Assembly: GCA_022539475.1 (NCBI GenBank)
Contig: VCMS01000174.1
Span: 1-64,000, forward strand
Length of the DNA stretch: 64,000 nucleotides
Origin: Gracilaria domingensis
Taxonomy: Eukaryota > Rhodophyta > Florideophyceae > Gracilariales > Gracilariaceae
Reading direction: 5' to 3'
Positions within the stretch are counted from its first letter, which is position 1; the number at the start of each line of letters is the position of its first letter. Below the pieces are notes generated by a model. That model did no database searches, was not told where the DNA came from, and worked only from the letters and a program-made list of their open reading frames with translations. Below are positions 1 to 9,139 of this stretch, piece by piece. The position numbers were made by a program, and so were the translations under genes.

Positions 1-628
1 CAACCTTCCTTGCCTTGTGGCAATCCCGCTTCCCTTAGCAGTCCCGTGTGCCTAACGCGCTGCCACCAAGCTCTTTCCCCTTCTCATTTTCTTATTCATC
101 GATCTGCCTGCTGTCTCCCGCCGTTTCCCATTAGCCATCGCCTTGTGCTGCCCTCCATCGGGACTTGGTCAGCGTGCTCAACTTGCGACATGCACCATCA
201 CTACGTTCCGTTCTCCCAACGGACGTTGGCAGTGTTACGAGCATTGCGCTGGTTTACTTTCTGTCGCTACTCGTGATTGTTAGGATTTCGTGGGTGGCAT
301 CGACGACAGACTCTATCTGCTTTAGTTACCACATCTATTGGTCCGCCGCCCAGTCTTGTGTCGTCTTCGGTCTGTTGGCCCTGCTTTCTGTTGTTGTGTT
401 GGCATTACGGCATCGAACGGCCGAAGCACACTCTCGTCTTAATTACTCTCGCCCGCTTCCTTCAGCGGAGAGTTTCCATCTATCTTGGGTTATCTTGTTC
501 TGCTCCTGCAGGCATCTGAGCTACGCTGAATTTGTCCGCCCTATGGGGCTGGTACTCTCTGAGCACTTTATTGTGTCGCTCTCCTTGGGTTTGTCACAAC
601 CCGCGCTGTTTCCCAAAATGGCGTCCAC
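1..628 (+). repeat. Partial 5' LTR of the gypsy element
   Basis: Similar to 9319-9916 along its full length; both end at a shared GGCGTCCAC and then diverge. Differences from the 3' copy are mainly single-base insertions in this copy, for example around 238-245, 282-300 and 520-560. That is unusual for LTR divergence and may reflect sequence quality near the edge. No protein is supported here. Confidence 0.88.
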
Positions 629-699
629 CTACGGTACTCTCGAGGGAGCGGCCTGGTTCCTCCTGAGTCTGGTTGTGATTTCTTTTCAATGGTTCTCGC

Positions 700-1254
700 T
701 GTGACGTAACGGAAGTTCTCTGTTTTACTTTGAGATGTCGCTCTCCACGAAGAGGATAAGTGTTCGAGCTATGAAGTTGCTGCGGCTATCTTGAGGTGAA
801 AGCGTTTGACTTCTACTATGACAAATATGCTGTTGATGGCTCTCTTTTCGATTGAAGCAAAGGACTTCAGAATGTGAAGCTTTGCTTTGATCGAACGTTT
901 CGGTGCAATCGAGGAACCGGCGGAGAGGATTCGCCGGGCAGTTTCGGCAGTTTAGATTACGTCGATCTGCTAGGGTCCCTGAAGAAGATGGACTCTTTCT
1001 TCGATCAGGCTGGTTTTAACTCGAAAAGCTAAGTTCGGGTTACTACGAAACGCTGTCATGGAGTTTGCAGATCTTGCGCAGTTTGTCATATTCCGTGGAG
1101 CAGATGACTATGAATCCTTGAAGGTCCTCGTTAAGGACTTTGTTGGCGGAAAGAAAGCTCTCGGCTCGTATGGTACCTCAACGCTTTCCCACCAGCGAAG
1201 CATATTCTTCAACGTGCTAAGAAGCCCGCTCGTCCAAGTCCGCTGGAGTCGAAA
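700..1254 (+). pseudogene. Degraded N-terminal gag region of the gypsy element
   Basis: Between the 5' LTR and the zinc-knuckle ORF only short frames are open. The best is 1058-1297 in frame 2, beginning MEFADLAQF. The downstream gag frame (frame 1) is open from about 1105, so gag appears to switch frame around 1110-1200. No full capsid domain could be read. It is either decayed or affected by indel errors like those suspected in the adjacent 5' LTR. Confidence 0.5.
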
Positions 1255-3177
1255 GTGGATCAGTTGGCTGACCAGATGGCACAGTTGCACCTCCTAGTGA
1301 AGAAGACTCAGAGCGCTGCGACTGCCACCGGACGTCAGGATACGGAAAAAGTTTGTTCGTATTGCAGCCAACCCGGTCACTTTGCGGCACGTTGTGAGCT
1401 TAATCCACATCGAGGCACACGATGTGGTAATTGTGGCAAGTTAGGTCACTCTACAACTACGTGCTGGAGGAAGAATAACACCGATGTTGTGCGAAAAGTT
1501 GCATTTGAAGGTGTGAAGTCCGAACCGGAGAAAGAGAAGTTCCTGAGTGAGAAACGAGGTTCCCAGAACACAGATGGGAACCAAGTCTCAGTTGTGATTG
1601 CTGACCCTCTAGATGATGAAGATCCCGTTACTACCGCAAAACGAGACGCGGAAGGGGAGCCTCTGCCCAAGCAACCACGAACTGGCCCTCTCTCAGGGAT
1701 TTCACCCGTAATGTTCCCCGAATCCCATACCACCAGGACTGCCTCTCAGCAAGCCAAAAACCCTCCCAAGAAGTCAACAAGACCTAGGAAGGGCACTGGG
1801 AAGAAGTCCAAAGGGAAGTCCCGGAGAGTGAAGATCCAGGAACACGTTGGGAAATATAACATTTACGAAGAATTGGCGAGAGCCCCTTCTGGCATCACTT
1901 TTGGTCAACTAGTCCGCGGTGATGCGGACGAGGCCAAGAAAGACATTCGGCGCATTCTTTCCGGAGGTTTTTCGTCAAGGCGTGTCAGTTACGCTCATAC
2001 TCATTCACTCCCTCAGACTCTCAAAGTGGTGAATGTTACTGTCTATGGCACTAGTTCCCAGGCGTTGCTGGACTCCGGTGCTATCCCTAATCTTATGTCT
2101 ATTGCGTTATGCAACCGGTTATCGTTGGAGATGAAACCGTCGAGTAGGAGGATTGTCGTTGCCGACGGAACCAAATCCTTAGTTCGCGGAAGCCTGCACG
2201 ATGTTCCCCTCGAGTTTGGTTCTCTCCGCGTCCTGTTGGATTTCCTGGTCGTTGAGAAGCCTCCCTTCAATGTGATTGTTGGCTGCCCTGCTCTTGAGTC
2301 ACTCAAAGTCTGCTTGGACCTGGGTACTCAGCAAGTTTCTATGCAATTCGACGGCGCATCTGTTGTTTTGCCTCTCGATTACCATCGCCCTGGTGTAGTG
2401 TTCGACAAAGAGGATGAACACACCGACAGTGAGGATTTCACTTCCGCTTCAGAGTCGTTCTTCTCTGAGAGTTCAGAGAGCGACTACGAAGGATACGCGA
2501 TCACTTTCTCGAAAGACAAAGTTGACACGTCAGTATATGCTTTGAATACTATGAATGAAGAACAAAACTCCTTACAACCACCCGAAGAGGAATCCGCGAA
2601 CGAACTGGAGAATATTGGTGCTACGAGTCTCGGTCAGGAAAGCCCCTCCCCTGCTGATCCTCAGGATTTGGAGGAGGGCATTAGGCAATTGCGTGTGAAT
2701 GATGTTGAACCAGAACCTGCTATTACTACTCCTCACGCCACTGGGGAAGCAAATAGAGAATTTGAGAACGATGAAGAATCGGAGGAAAGCGCAGACGACA
2801 ACGACTCCGAAGGTTCTCCATCGGATGGAGGACACGAACGCGATCTCGTTGTCCCAGTCAGGGATGACGTTGTTCTTCTACGAGCCGAAGATGTGAGACG
2901 ACAGCCTGATTATCTTATCTTTCGAGTCTACCGTCGTTACCCTCAGCCACCGGATAGAGAACAACTTCATCCACACACCTCTGAACTTCCGTACGGAGAA
3001 ATGGGTGTCCTAGAGCTGGACAACAGTTCCGAACCAATAGTCCGTTTCGGAGTAGGCTGGCCTATACCTGCACCGGCTGATGAAGAACCTCTCGCGGTTC
3101 CATCGCAAAGCGAAGCCCATGAAGACCATGTGATGGTTATAAGTCTTGACAACACTAACGATGAGGCCGATAACTAG
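1255..3177 (+). CDS. gag-pro: Gag-protease polyprotein of the gypsy element
   Basis: 640 codons; the apparent GTG start at 1255 is not biological, because the frame is open upstream and gag is disrupted there. Two CCHC zinc knuckles (residues about 35-75, CSYCSQPGHFAARC and CGNCGKLGHSTTTC) bind RNA. A basic Lys/Arg stretch follows near residue 180. A retropepsin-like domain at about 255-360 has the active-site motif LLDSGA and the C-terminal strand FNVIVGCPAL. The rest is acidic, with a module at about 537-602 (DYLIFRVYRRYP, then ELPYGEMGVLEL) that recurs in the pol ORF. It ends at a TAG (3175-3177) in the same frame as pol, so a Gag-Pro-Pol fusion by stop-codon readthrough is plausible. The alternative is one recent nonsense mutation. 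Confidence 0.9.
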   Translation: MDQLADQMAQLHLLVKKTQSAATATGRQDTEKVCSYCSQPGHFAARCELNPHRGTRCGNCGKLGHSTTTCWRKNNTDVVRKVAFEGVKSEPEKEKFLSEKRGSQNTDGNQVSVVIADPLDDEDPVTTAKRDAEGEPLPKQPRTGPLSGISPVMFPESHTTRTASQQAKNPPKKSTRPRKGTGKKSKGKSRRVKIQEHVGKYNIYEELARAPSGITFGQLVRGDADEAKKDIRRILSGGFSSRRVSYAHTHSLPQTLKVVNVTVYGTSSQALLDSGAIPNLMSIALCNRLSLEMKPSSRRIVVADGTKSLVRGSLHDVPLEFGSLRVLLDFLVVEKPPFNVIVGCPALESLKVCLDLGTQQVSMQFDGASVVLPLDYHRPGVVFDKEDEHTDSEDFTSASESFFSESSESDYEGYAITFSKDKVDTSVYALNTMNEEQNSLQPPEEESANELENIGATSLGQESPSPADPQDLEEGIRQLRVNDVEPEPAITTPHATGEANREFENDEESEESADDNDSEGSPSDGGHERDLVVPVRDDVVLLRAEDVRRQPDYLIFRVYRRYPQPPDREQLHPHTSELPYGEMGVLELDNSSEPIVRFGVGWPIPAPADEEPLAVPSQSEAHEDHVMVISLDNTNDEADN

Positions 3178-3232
3178 CTGAGCGGTTTAGCTGAGCCGAA
3201 TGACGATCAACGCCGATCGGTCTATCACACCC
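3175..3232 (+). promoter_or_regulatory. Candidate amber readthrough site with hairpins
   Basis: The TAG at 3175 is followed by CTGAG, then a possible stem pairing CGGTTT with GAGCCG around loop AGCT, and a second stem CGATC/GATCG at about 3205-3222. TAGCTGAGC occurs twice 13 nt apart (3175-3183 and 3188-3196). The frame stays open from 3178 into pol with no early ATG. A stop followed within a few bases by RNA structure resembles known retroviral and retrotransposon readthrough sites. The function here is inferred. Confidence 0.5.
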
Positions 3233-6200
3233 CGAATCCCTCGTCTTTTCAGAGTTCCACGACAGACACTAGCCTTCAACCACCTGATCCTCCCCTTTCG
3301 TCATCTGAAAATAATGGAGAAGGTGAAGAGAGGAACTCTGGAAGGGATGACGAAGAAGATGAAGATTGTGTAGAAGTGGAAGCAGAAGTTCATGAAGCAG
3401 AAGTAGAAGTAGAAGAGGAAGTGGTGAATAATGGAAATGAAGATAATCATGAAGAAGATGAAGATGGTTCCTCACCAGAAGAAGTCGAGCTGTCCGGTAC
3501 CCCTCTCTACCGCGACCCTGTCCTCACCATCCCGATTACGTACGAGGTCACTTTGCTACCACCTGAAGAAGGGGAACTTATCAGCGACTTTCTTTTGGTT
3601 CGTGTCCAAATTCGGTACCCTGTACCCACTCCAGCGCACCCCCCTCACCTCGGCGTGCACAACATGCCTTTTGGTCGTACCGGGCTACTGGAGGAGGATG
3701 ACGACGGCCGCTACGTGATTGCTTTCGAGGAAGAGCTTCCTCAAGAAGAGTTCTCGACGCAGGTCCCCCCAACACCTGTTAGAGAGTTGGAAGATCAACC
3801 CGACCCCTCGCAAACAGAGCCGCGTACAACTGGCTCTGGTGAAGGACACTCTAGCTCACGTGATAGTGAGCCGACGGTTGCGTGTCCCGCCCCTGAGATC
3901 AAATACTCCTTGTTAGATCCTGTCGCGTTTGATGGCAAGGGTCGTATACTAGATCGAAGAGATTACCCTCCTGACACGAGTCACAAAGAAGTCATCCTCG
4001 AAAGGCTTTCACACTTGCCTAGCGGAGAGCAACAGGAACTACTTCGTGTTTTACTTGACCTTGGTGTGGTCGCCTGGTCTTTGTACGATCTTAGACCGGC
4101 AGATGTACCAGTCATGCATGAGTTCTCACTGACGACCCAGACTCCGATACACTCAAGAGTTCGTAGGCTTCCGCCGCGACATGACGAAGTCGTCAAGAAG
4201 GAACTCGGTAAAATGCTTGACGCTGGGATAATCAAACCTTGTACATCTGCATGGTCCTTTCCGATCGTCATTGCGACCAAAAAGGATGGCAAGCCAAGGT
4301 TCTGTGTAGACTACCGAGCTCTGAACCGAGTTATGAAAGCGGACAGATGGCCCTTACCTCATATTGAACAAATCTTTGATGACTTAGGCGGCTGTTCGTT
4401 TTTCACTACGCTTGACCTTTTCTCTGGGTACTGGCAGATCAGAATGTCACCTCGGTGTAAGGAGATGACCACCTTCGTTTGCCGTCAAGGAACCTATCAG
4501 TTTGAGGTCATGCCCTTCGGCTTGATGAACGCCCCCTCAACATTCCAACAAATGATGGACTCTATCCTCAACAAGTATCCGTTTGTAAGAGTCTATCTGG
4601 ACGACGTGGTTATCTATTCAAAAACCTTAGAGGATCACGTCGAGCACATCACGTTAGTACTAAGGACAATTGCCTCCCATGGGTTGAAGCTGAAGATCTC
4701 TAAGTGCGACTTTGCCCATCCCAAGATTGAACTGCTCGGACATGTTGTCGACCAGAGCGGAGTTGCAGTGGACGTGAAGAAAATAGAGGCCATCAAGGCG
4801 GCTCCGATCCCTAAGACAACCACTGAACTGAGGAGCTTTCTTGGGCTTGCTGGCTACTACCGCCGGTTTATCAAGCACTTTGCCAAAACTTCGGCAGTTC
4901 TCTATGCAGGAACGTCCGGAAATCGGAAACTAGTGTTCAACAATGAGATGGTTGAAGCCTTCAAAGACCTGAAGGAGAAGCTAACCAGTCCTCCAGTGTT
5001 GGCCTTTCCCGACTTCGACAATCCGTTTCGGGTCGAAACCGCTGCTTCTTCATTTGCGTTGGGCGCCGTTCTCGCTCAGAAGAAATCTGATGGCATGTTT
5101 CACCCAATTCAGTATGCCAGCCGGACTATGACTGCAGCTGAAAGGAACTACGCGGTCTGTGAGCAGGAGGCGCTTGCTGTCATCTTCGCGTTCAAGAAAT
5201 TTCGGCTATACCTTCTTGGATCAAAGCCATTTCAATTGATTACAGACCATCAGGCGCTGAAGTATGCGTTTCAGAAGAAGGATGTACATGGGCGATTGGC
5301 CAGGTGGCTCGATTTCCTAGCTGAATACGAGTTCGAGGTTGTATACCGCTCAGGGGATAAGAATTGCGCTGCTGATTATCTTTCTCGCTACTCCACGATA
5401 AGGGGACATCATGCTCCAGAAGTGGCGACTACTGTTTCTTCCCCTACATGTGAAGCTTTCTCAGGTCTCGAACCTTATTATGCAAATATTGGTCGATATC
5501 TGAGCGACCTTCCGGTCGATGAGCCCAACTCGAGCCTCAGAGGGGCGATCAAAAGGAATTCTAAGAAGTTTATGGTATGGAATGGGCAGTTGTATCGTAG
5601 AATGGGGTCCGGGTTACGACTCCTTCCTAACGTCAATGAAAGGCATAAACTCTTGAAAACATTTCATGACGATGTGGGACACTGGGATGTCACGGCGACC
5701 AGAAGGCACGTCATTGATCGATTCTGGTGGCCCAATATTCACTCTGATGTCACAACTTACGTCAAGAGTTGTGATGGCTGCCAGTTCATGGGATCTTTTC
5801 TTGCTTACCGAGCGGGGCAACGAGCCCCGCTGACGGATATCTTCCACACGTTTTCAATTGATTTCGCTGGACCCCTCAGGGTGACGAGGAACGGAAACCG
5901 ATTCTTGCTCATTGGGGTCGAGCACCTCACGGGATGGCCGATCGCAGTGGCAACTCGAACATCTACTGCAGTCGACGTAGTCAACTTTATTAGAAGGGAG
6001 ATCGTCACACCCTTCGGCTACCCCCGCACGATTGTCTCCGATAACGCTACCTCCTTTCTCGCGTCAAGTGTCCGAGCTTATCTAATGCGTCATGATATCA
6101 CCCTCAAACCGGTGCTCGCATATGCACCTATGTCTAATGGACGCGCAGAAAGAATGGTAGGGACGATCAAGAGGGCGATCGCGAAAACGATTCATGATCA

Positions 6201-7674
6201 GAACTCTGATTGGGATGAAGTACTCCCGGAGGTTCTCTATGGTTCTCGCACTCGACAAATGGCCGAAGGATATTCTCCATTTCAGCTCATGTATGGAGTA
6301 CGGCCCCGAATGCATCCATCAGATCCTGCTTCCCTGATAGCCACGCCGTCACTTGATCATCGTGAGGTGGAACTACAAGCCTCCACTCTTGGGAGGGCCA
6401 CAAGGGTATTGCAGCAGCCTCACCGTCAAGACGATGAGCGTCGTGGACATCGGTTCGCTGTTGGGGACCAGGTACTGGTAATGCGTGGTGAAGCCCTTAA
6501 TCTTTCGGTGAAATGGCCATCATTCAAATCAAAATTTTATGGACCATGCCACGTCGTTCGGGCCAATCATCCTCGGTACATATTGGTTTCTCCACACCGA
6601 CGTATGTCGAGAAGGGGCATTCATGCGAGACGCTTAAGACCTTACCGTCCTAGACCAAGGCATATGATCCCGAGAACAGTACGATATGAAAGAAATAATC
6701 AGCCCGAAGCGGCATGCCCGGTCGTGGTACAAGGAGGACCAAATCCAACCAGACCCCCTGCTGACTATCTGAGGATAATTGTGGCTGGATGGAGACTTTC
6801 CGAATGGCTTTCCCCTGTCAGCACGAGTACGAACGATCTACAGAAGGTGGCATGGAACCTATTACATGTTTACCTTGGGACTTTCAAACGACATGGACCC
6901 TACATAAACGAGGGTCTTCTCACTAAGCTGGTCTCATTGACAGGAAGGGTGAACCCTTTCATTATACCGCTTGTGGGTCAGCAGTTTGTCTTTTACTACT
7001 ATCACTTTGCGGTGGCTCGCTATGGACATCTTCCCCCGCAGAGAACTTACGGAGTGGAGGTGTCAAGCTTCCTGCAGCGGATTGAAGCTAGAGAGGCTTT
7101 CGAGATCGATCTGGCATATGACCAAGATCGCGGTGACGTACCTCCTCCGCTCCAGATTGAAGAAACCACCCCAGTAACGCCGGCTCTTCTTGCAATGCCG
7201 ATAATTGTTGACTACGAAGTCTACAACCAGGACGTGAACTACTTGGAAATGGAAATCGGTGGGCGTACACTTGAGAACTGGCTCTCCCCACTAGAATGTG
7301 AGGACTGGGAGAAGCATTGTATTGTTTGGAATTGCTTTCATCTCTGCTTGAGTATTCATCTCGTATACGGTCAGTATTTTACACAGTATGCCCATGTGAT
7401 GCTTGGCAGATTGGCTAAAAGGCTCCATCCGCAGATGAACAGGCTTGGCGCGGATAGGACGATATTCTTTCTATATCACTATGTCATTGGAAAGTATGGA
7501 CATCTACCAGCTGCTGCGACGCACGAAGAGCAGGTGGAAGACTACATACGTCGTATTGAAAATCATGAAGAGTTCCTCATTGACTTTGAACCAGATCCTG
7601 AGTATCCAGAACCTCCACACCCTTTCAGGTATACTACCGAAGAGATTTCGCGGGACGTACCCTTGGAACATTGA
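3178..7674 (+). CDS. pol: Pol polyprotein of the gypsy element (RT, RNase H, integrase, duplicated C-terminal domain)
   Basis: The frame is open from the amber to TGA at 7672. Numbered from 3376: acidic linker; module DFLLVRVQIRYP at about 47-121, matching one in the gag-pro ORF; RT with KKDGKPRFCVDYRALN and YLDD at 407-410; RNase H, where canonical TDAS reads TAAS (Ala556) although the Glu and later Asp are present; an HHCC integrase zinc finger (FHDDVGHWD, then CDGCQ) at about 760-805; and integrase core Asp829, Asp889, Glu925 with 35-residue spacing. A GPY/F-like module (FYGPCHVV) follows. Two copies of a domain of about 120-130 residues close the protein (nt 6763-7116 and 7207-7596), sharing WLSP, a Trp/His-rich helix and YGHLP. 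It would carry out reverse transcription and integration. Confidence 0.93.
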   Translation: MSGLAEPNDDQRRSVYHTPNPSSFQSSTTDTSLQPPDPPLSSSENNGEGEERNSGRDDEEDEDCVEVEAEVHEAEVEVEEEVVNNGNEDNHEEDEDGSSPEEVELSGTPLYRDPVLTIPITYEVTLLPPEEGELISDFLLVRVQIRYPVPTPAHPPHLGVHNMPFGRTGLLEEDDDGRYVIAFEEELPQEEFSTQVPPTPVRELEDQPDPSQTEPRTTGSGEGHSSSRDSEPTVACPAPEIKYSLLDPVAFDGKGRILDRRDYPPDTSHKEVILERLSHLPSGEQQELLRVLLDLGVVAWSLYDLRPADVPVMHEFSLTTQTPIHSRVRRLPPRHDEVVKKELGKMLDAGIIKPCTSAWSFPIVIATKKDGKPRFCVDYRALNRVMKADRWPLPHIEQIFDDLGGCSFFTTLDLFSGYWQIRMSPRCKEMTTFVCRQGTYQFEVMPFGLMNAPSTFQQMMDSILNKYPFVRVYLDDVVIYSKTLEDHVEHITLVLRTIASHGLKLKISKCDFAHPKIELLGHVVDQSGVAVDVKKIEAIKAAPIPKTTTELRSFLGLAGYYRRFIKHFAKTSAVLYAGTSGNRKLVFNNEMVEAFKDLKEKLTSPPVLAFPDFDNPFRVETAASSFALGAVLAQKKSDGMFHPIQYASRTMTAAERNYAVCEQEALAVIFAFKKFRLYLLGSKPFQLITDHQALKYAFQKKDVHGRLARWLDFLAEYEFEVVYRSGDKNCAADYLSRYSTIRGHHAPEVATTVSSPTCEAFSGLEPYYANIGRYLSDLPVDEPNSSLRGAIKRNSKKFMVWNGQLYRRMGSGLRLLPNVNERHKLLKTFHDDVGHWDVTATRRHVIDRFWWPNIHSDVTTYVKSCDGCQFMGSFLAYRAGQRAPLTDIFHTFSIDFAGPLRVTRNGNRFLLIGVEHLTGWPIAVATRTSTAVDVVNFIRREIVTPFGYPRTIVSDNATSFLASSVRAYLMRHDITLKPVLAYAPMSNGRAERMVGTIKRAIAKTIHDQNSDWDEVLPEVLYGSRTRQMAEGYSPFQLMYGVRPRMHPSDPASLIATPSLDHREVELQASTLGRATRVLQQPHRQDDERRGHRFAVGDQVLVMRGEALNLSVKWPSFKSKFYGPCHVVRANHPRYILVSPHRRMSRRGIHARRLRPYRPRPRHMIPRTVRYERNNQPEAACPVVVQGGPNPTRPPADYLRIIVAGWRLSEWLSPVSTSTNDLQKVAWNLLHVYLGTFKRHGPYINEGLLTKLVSLTGRVNPFIIPLVGQQFVFYYYHFAVARYGHLPPQRTYGVEVSSFLQRIEAREAFEIDLAYDQDRGDVPPPLQIEETTPVTPALLAMPIIVDYEVYNQDVNYLEMEIGGRTLENWLSPLECEDWEKHCIVWNCFHLCLSIHLVYGQYFTQYAHVMLGRLAKRLHPQMNRLGADRTIFFLYHYVIGKYGHLPAAATHEEQVEDYIRRIENHEEFLIDFEPDPEYPEPPHPFRYTTEEISRDVPLEH

Positions 7675-7854
7675 TCAAAACCGTACGTTCATGGTCGCCC
7701 AGGCGTAGCGACCGCTGAGTTGGGGAGTGTGTGGAGGCGGATGCAGGGGAGTGTCCCGCCACCCCAGGGACACTCCCGAACAATTTTATTCTATATCTCC
7801 GACACCTTCCACCCCTGGACTGCGCCGTCACTCCCACCGTCTGCGCCCACCGCT

Positions 7855-8125
7855 GCGCGCCGCGCGCCGCGGCGCGCCCCCGACGGAGATGAAGAAGTCG
7901 CGCGCCGTGCGCTGCGACGCGGCGGCAAGGATGATGAGGTTTCGCGCCGCGCGCCGCGGCGCGCCCCCGACGGAGATGAAGAAGTCGCGCGCCGTTCGCT
8001 GCGGCGCGCCTGAACAGGAGGATAATGAGGTTGCGCGTCGCGCGCCGCTGGCTGCGGCGCGCCCGCCGCTAAGCAGGCTTTGGAAGCTCGCGCGCCGCAC
8101 GTTGCGGCGCGCCAGCTGCAGGGTA
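7855..8125. repeat. GC-rich tandem hairpin array
   Basis: Five or so inverted repeats of the form GCGCGCC-(4-8 nt)-GCGGCGCGC lie in tandem. A 52-bp stretch at 7855-7908 recurs at 7942-7995, offset 87 bp, including GACGGAGATGAAGAAG. It lies after the pol stop in the non-coding 3' part of the element. The short frames here are products of the GC repeats and are not credible genes. Confidence 0.8.
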
Positions 8126-8317
8126 GGAAAAGGAACGTGCGCGCAGCACCTGACGCTGGAGGACAGTGAGTGGAGCGCTCTCTTCGGGGAGCTCAGAAAG
8201 TTGTGGCGCGCTCTGTCGCGCGCGTCGCAACACATACGACCAGGGGATACAAATCAATTTAATCGAGAAGCAGGAGTTCTGTGACAAAGAGGCAATCGAA
8301 GATACGAGAAAGGGATA

Positions 8318-8728
8318 TCAATCAGAGGACAACAAAGCTTTCACAGCGTCATGAACGAGATGAAGCGCGCGTGCGCGGGAGGGAGAGCGTAGCACCATCA
8401 TGGAAAGCGCCAACCCAACACTAATCCCGCGCACGAACAGTACTGGGAGCTCGTTAAGATTGTCTTTGAGCTCATCCATCGATATTCCACGCTTGAAGAG
8501 GAAGTCATATAGAGCCTCCTCGCAGGCGAAAAGTTGCGCTTCGGTACGTTCTTCGGTGGCAACATCGTCTTCGTTCGCAAATGCGGCGTCCTCCTCGAGC
8601 TGAATGGTGTCCGCAGTAACTTCTTTTGCTTCGCTCTCGATCAGGACGGTTGATTTGGCACGCGGAACATCGGAATGGTCGGTATCGTCGTCGGTCATAG
8701 TAGCAATAACTTCGTTTGGAGTTGACAT
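8318..8728 (-). CDS. Antisense hypothetical protein inside the gypsy element
   Basis: 136 codons from a true ATG (MSTPNEVIATM), antisense to the retrotransposon between pol and the 3' LTR. The first 70 residues are acidic, rich in Asp, Glu and Thr. A central segment (ACEEALYDFLFKRGISMDEL) looks helical, and a hydrophobic stretch, VLFVRGISVGLALSMMVL, follows at about 97-114. It matches no family I recognise. Antisense accessory ORFs occur in some large plant gypsy elements. It could instead be chance, although its composition differs from the GC-repeat frames next to it. Confidence 0.4.
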   Translation of the reverse strand: MSTPNEVIATMTDDDTDHSDVPRAKSTVLIESEAKEVTADTIQLEEDAAFANEDDVATEERTEAQLFACEEALYDFLFKRGISMDELKDNLNELPVLFVRGISVGLALSMMVLRSPSRARALHLVHDAVKALLSSD

Positions 8729-8954
8729 CGTTCAAAAGATGGACACCTGAAAGGCGGTGGTAAGATAGGGGAAGCATGGCAGACCTGAGAGGCACCGAAG
8801 GGTAACTATAATATCGAATATACCGCCCTGATAACTGGTCACGCACGCACAATCGTGATAGTGCCACGATGGCACGACATGGAAGGTGGATGTCATCCGG
8901 AGGACTAGTTGAAAACCTAAATAGCCAGAAGAAATCTGGCCAACCACCGACCTA

Positions 8955-9135
8955 CATAACGAAGAACCGTACGTTGACATTATTACCTATTATGGACATG
9001 GTGAGCAATATTAAGTTGTTTGTCACAAGACGACAATCGGCGCACCGTATCACCAACAGCCAATGAACAGGAGACATAACGAAGAACCGTACAACGGTAT
9101 CACAACCAAGTATATGACCTGGTGAGCCGTTCTGA
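8955..9135. repeat. Tandem repeat of about 120 bp upstream of the 3' LTR TATA box
   Basis: CATAACGAAGAACCGTAC occurs at 8955-8972 and at 9075-9092. A second shared motif, GGTGAGC, occurs about 120 bp apart as well. This suggests a degenerate tandem duplication in the U3 region or just before it. Confidence 0.55.
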
Positions 9136-9139
9136 ATGC

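Noticed and set aside
165-704. 179-codon frame in the 5' LTR
   Set aside because: Lies in LTR DNA, and the frame is not kept in the 3' copy because of indels.
7720-8287. Several 70-185 codon frames in the GC hairpin region
   Set aside because: Repeated RRAPRRA-type translations of a palindromic repeat on both strands; no evidence of coding.
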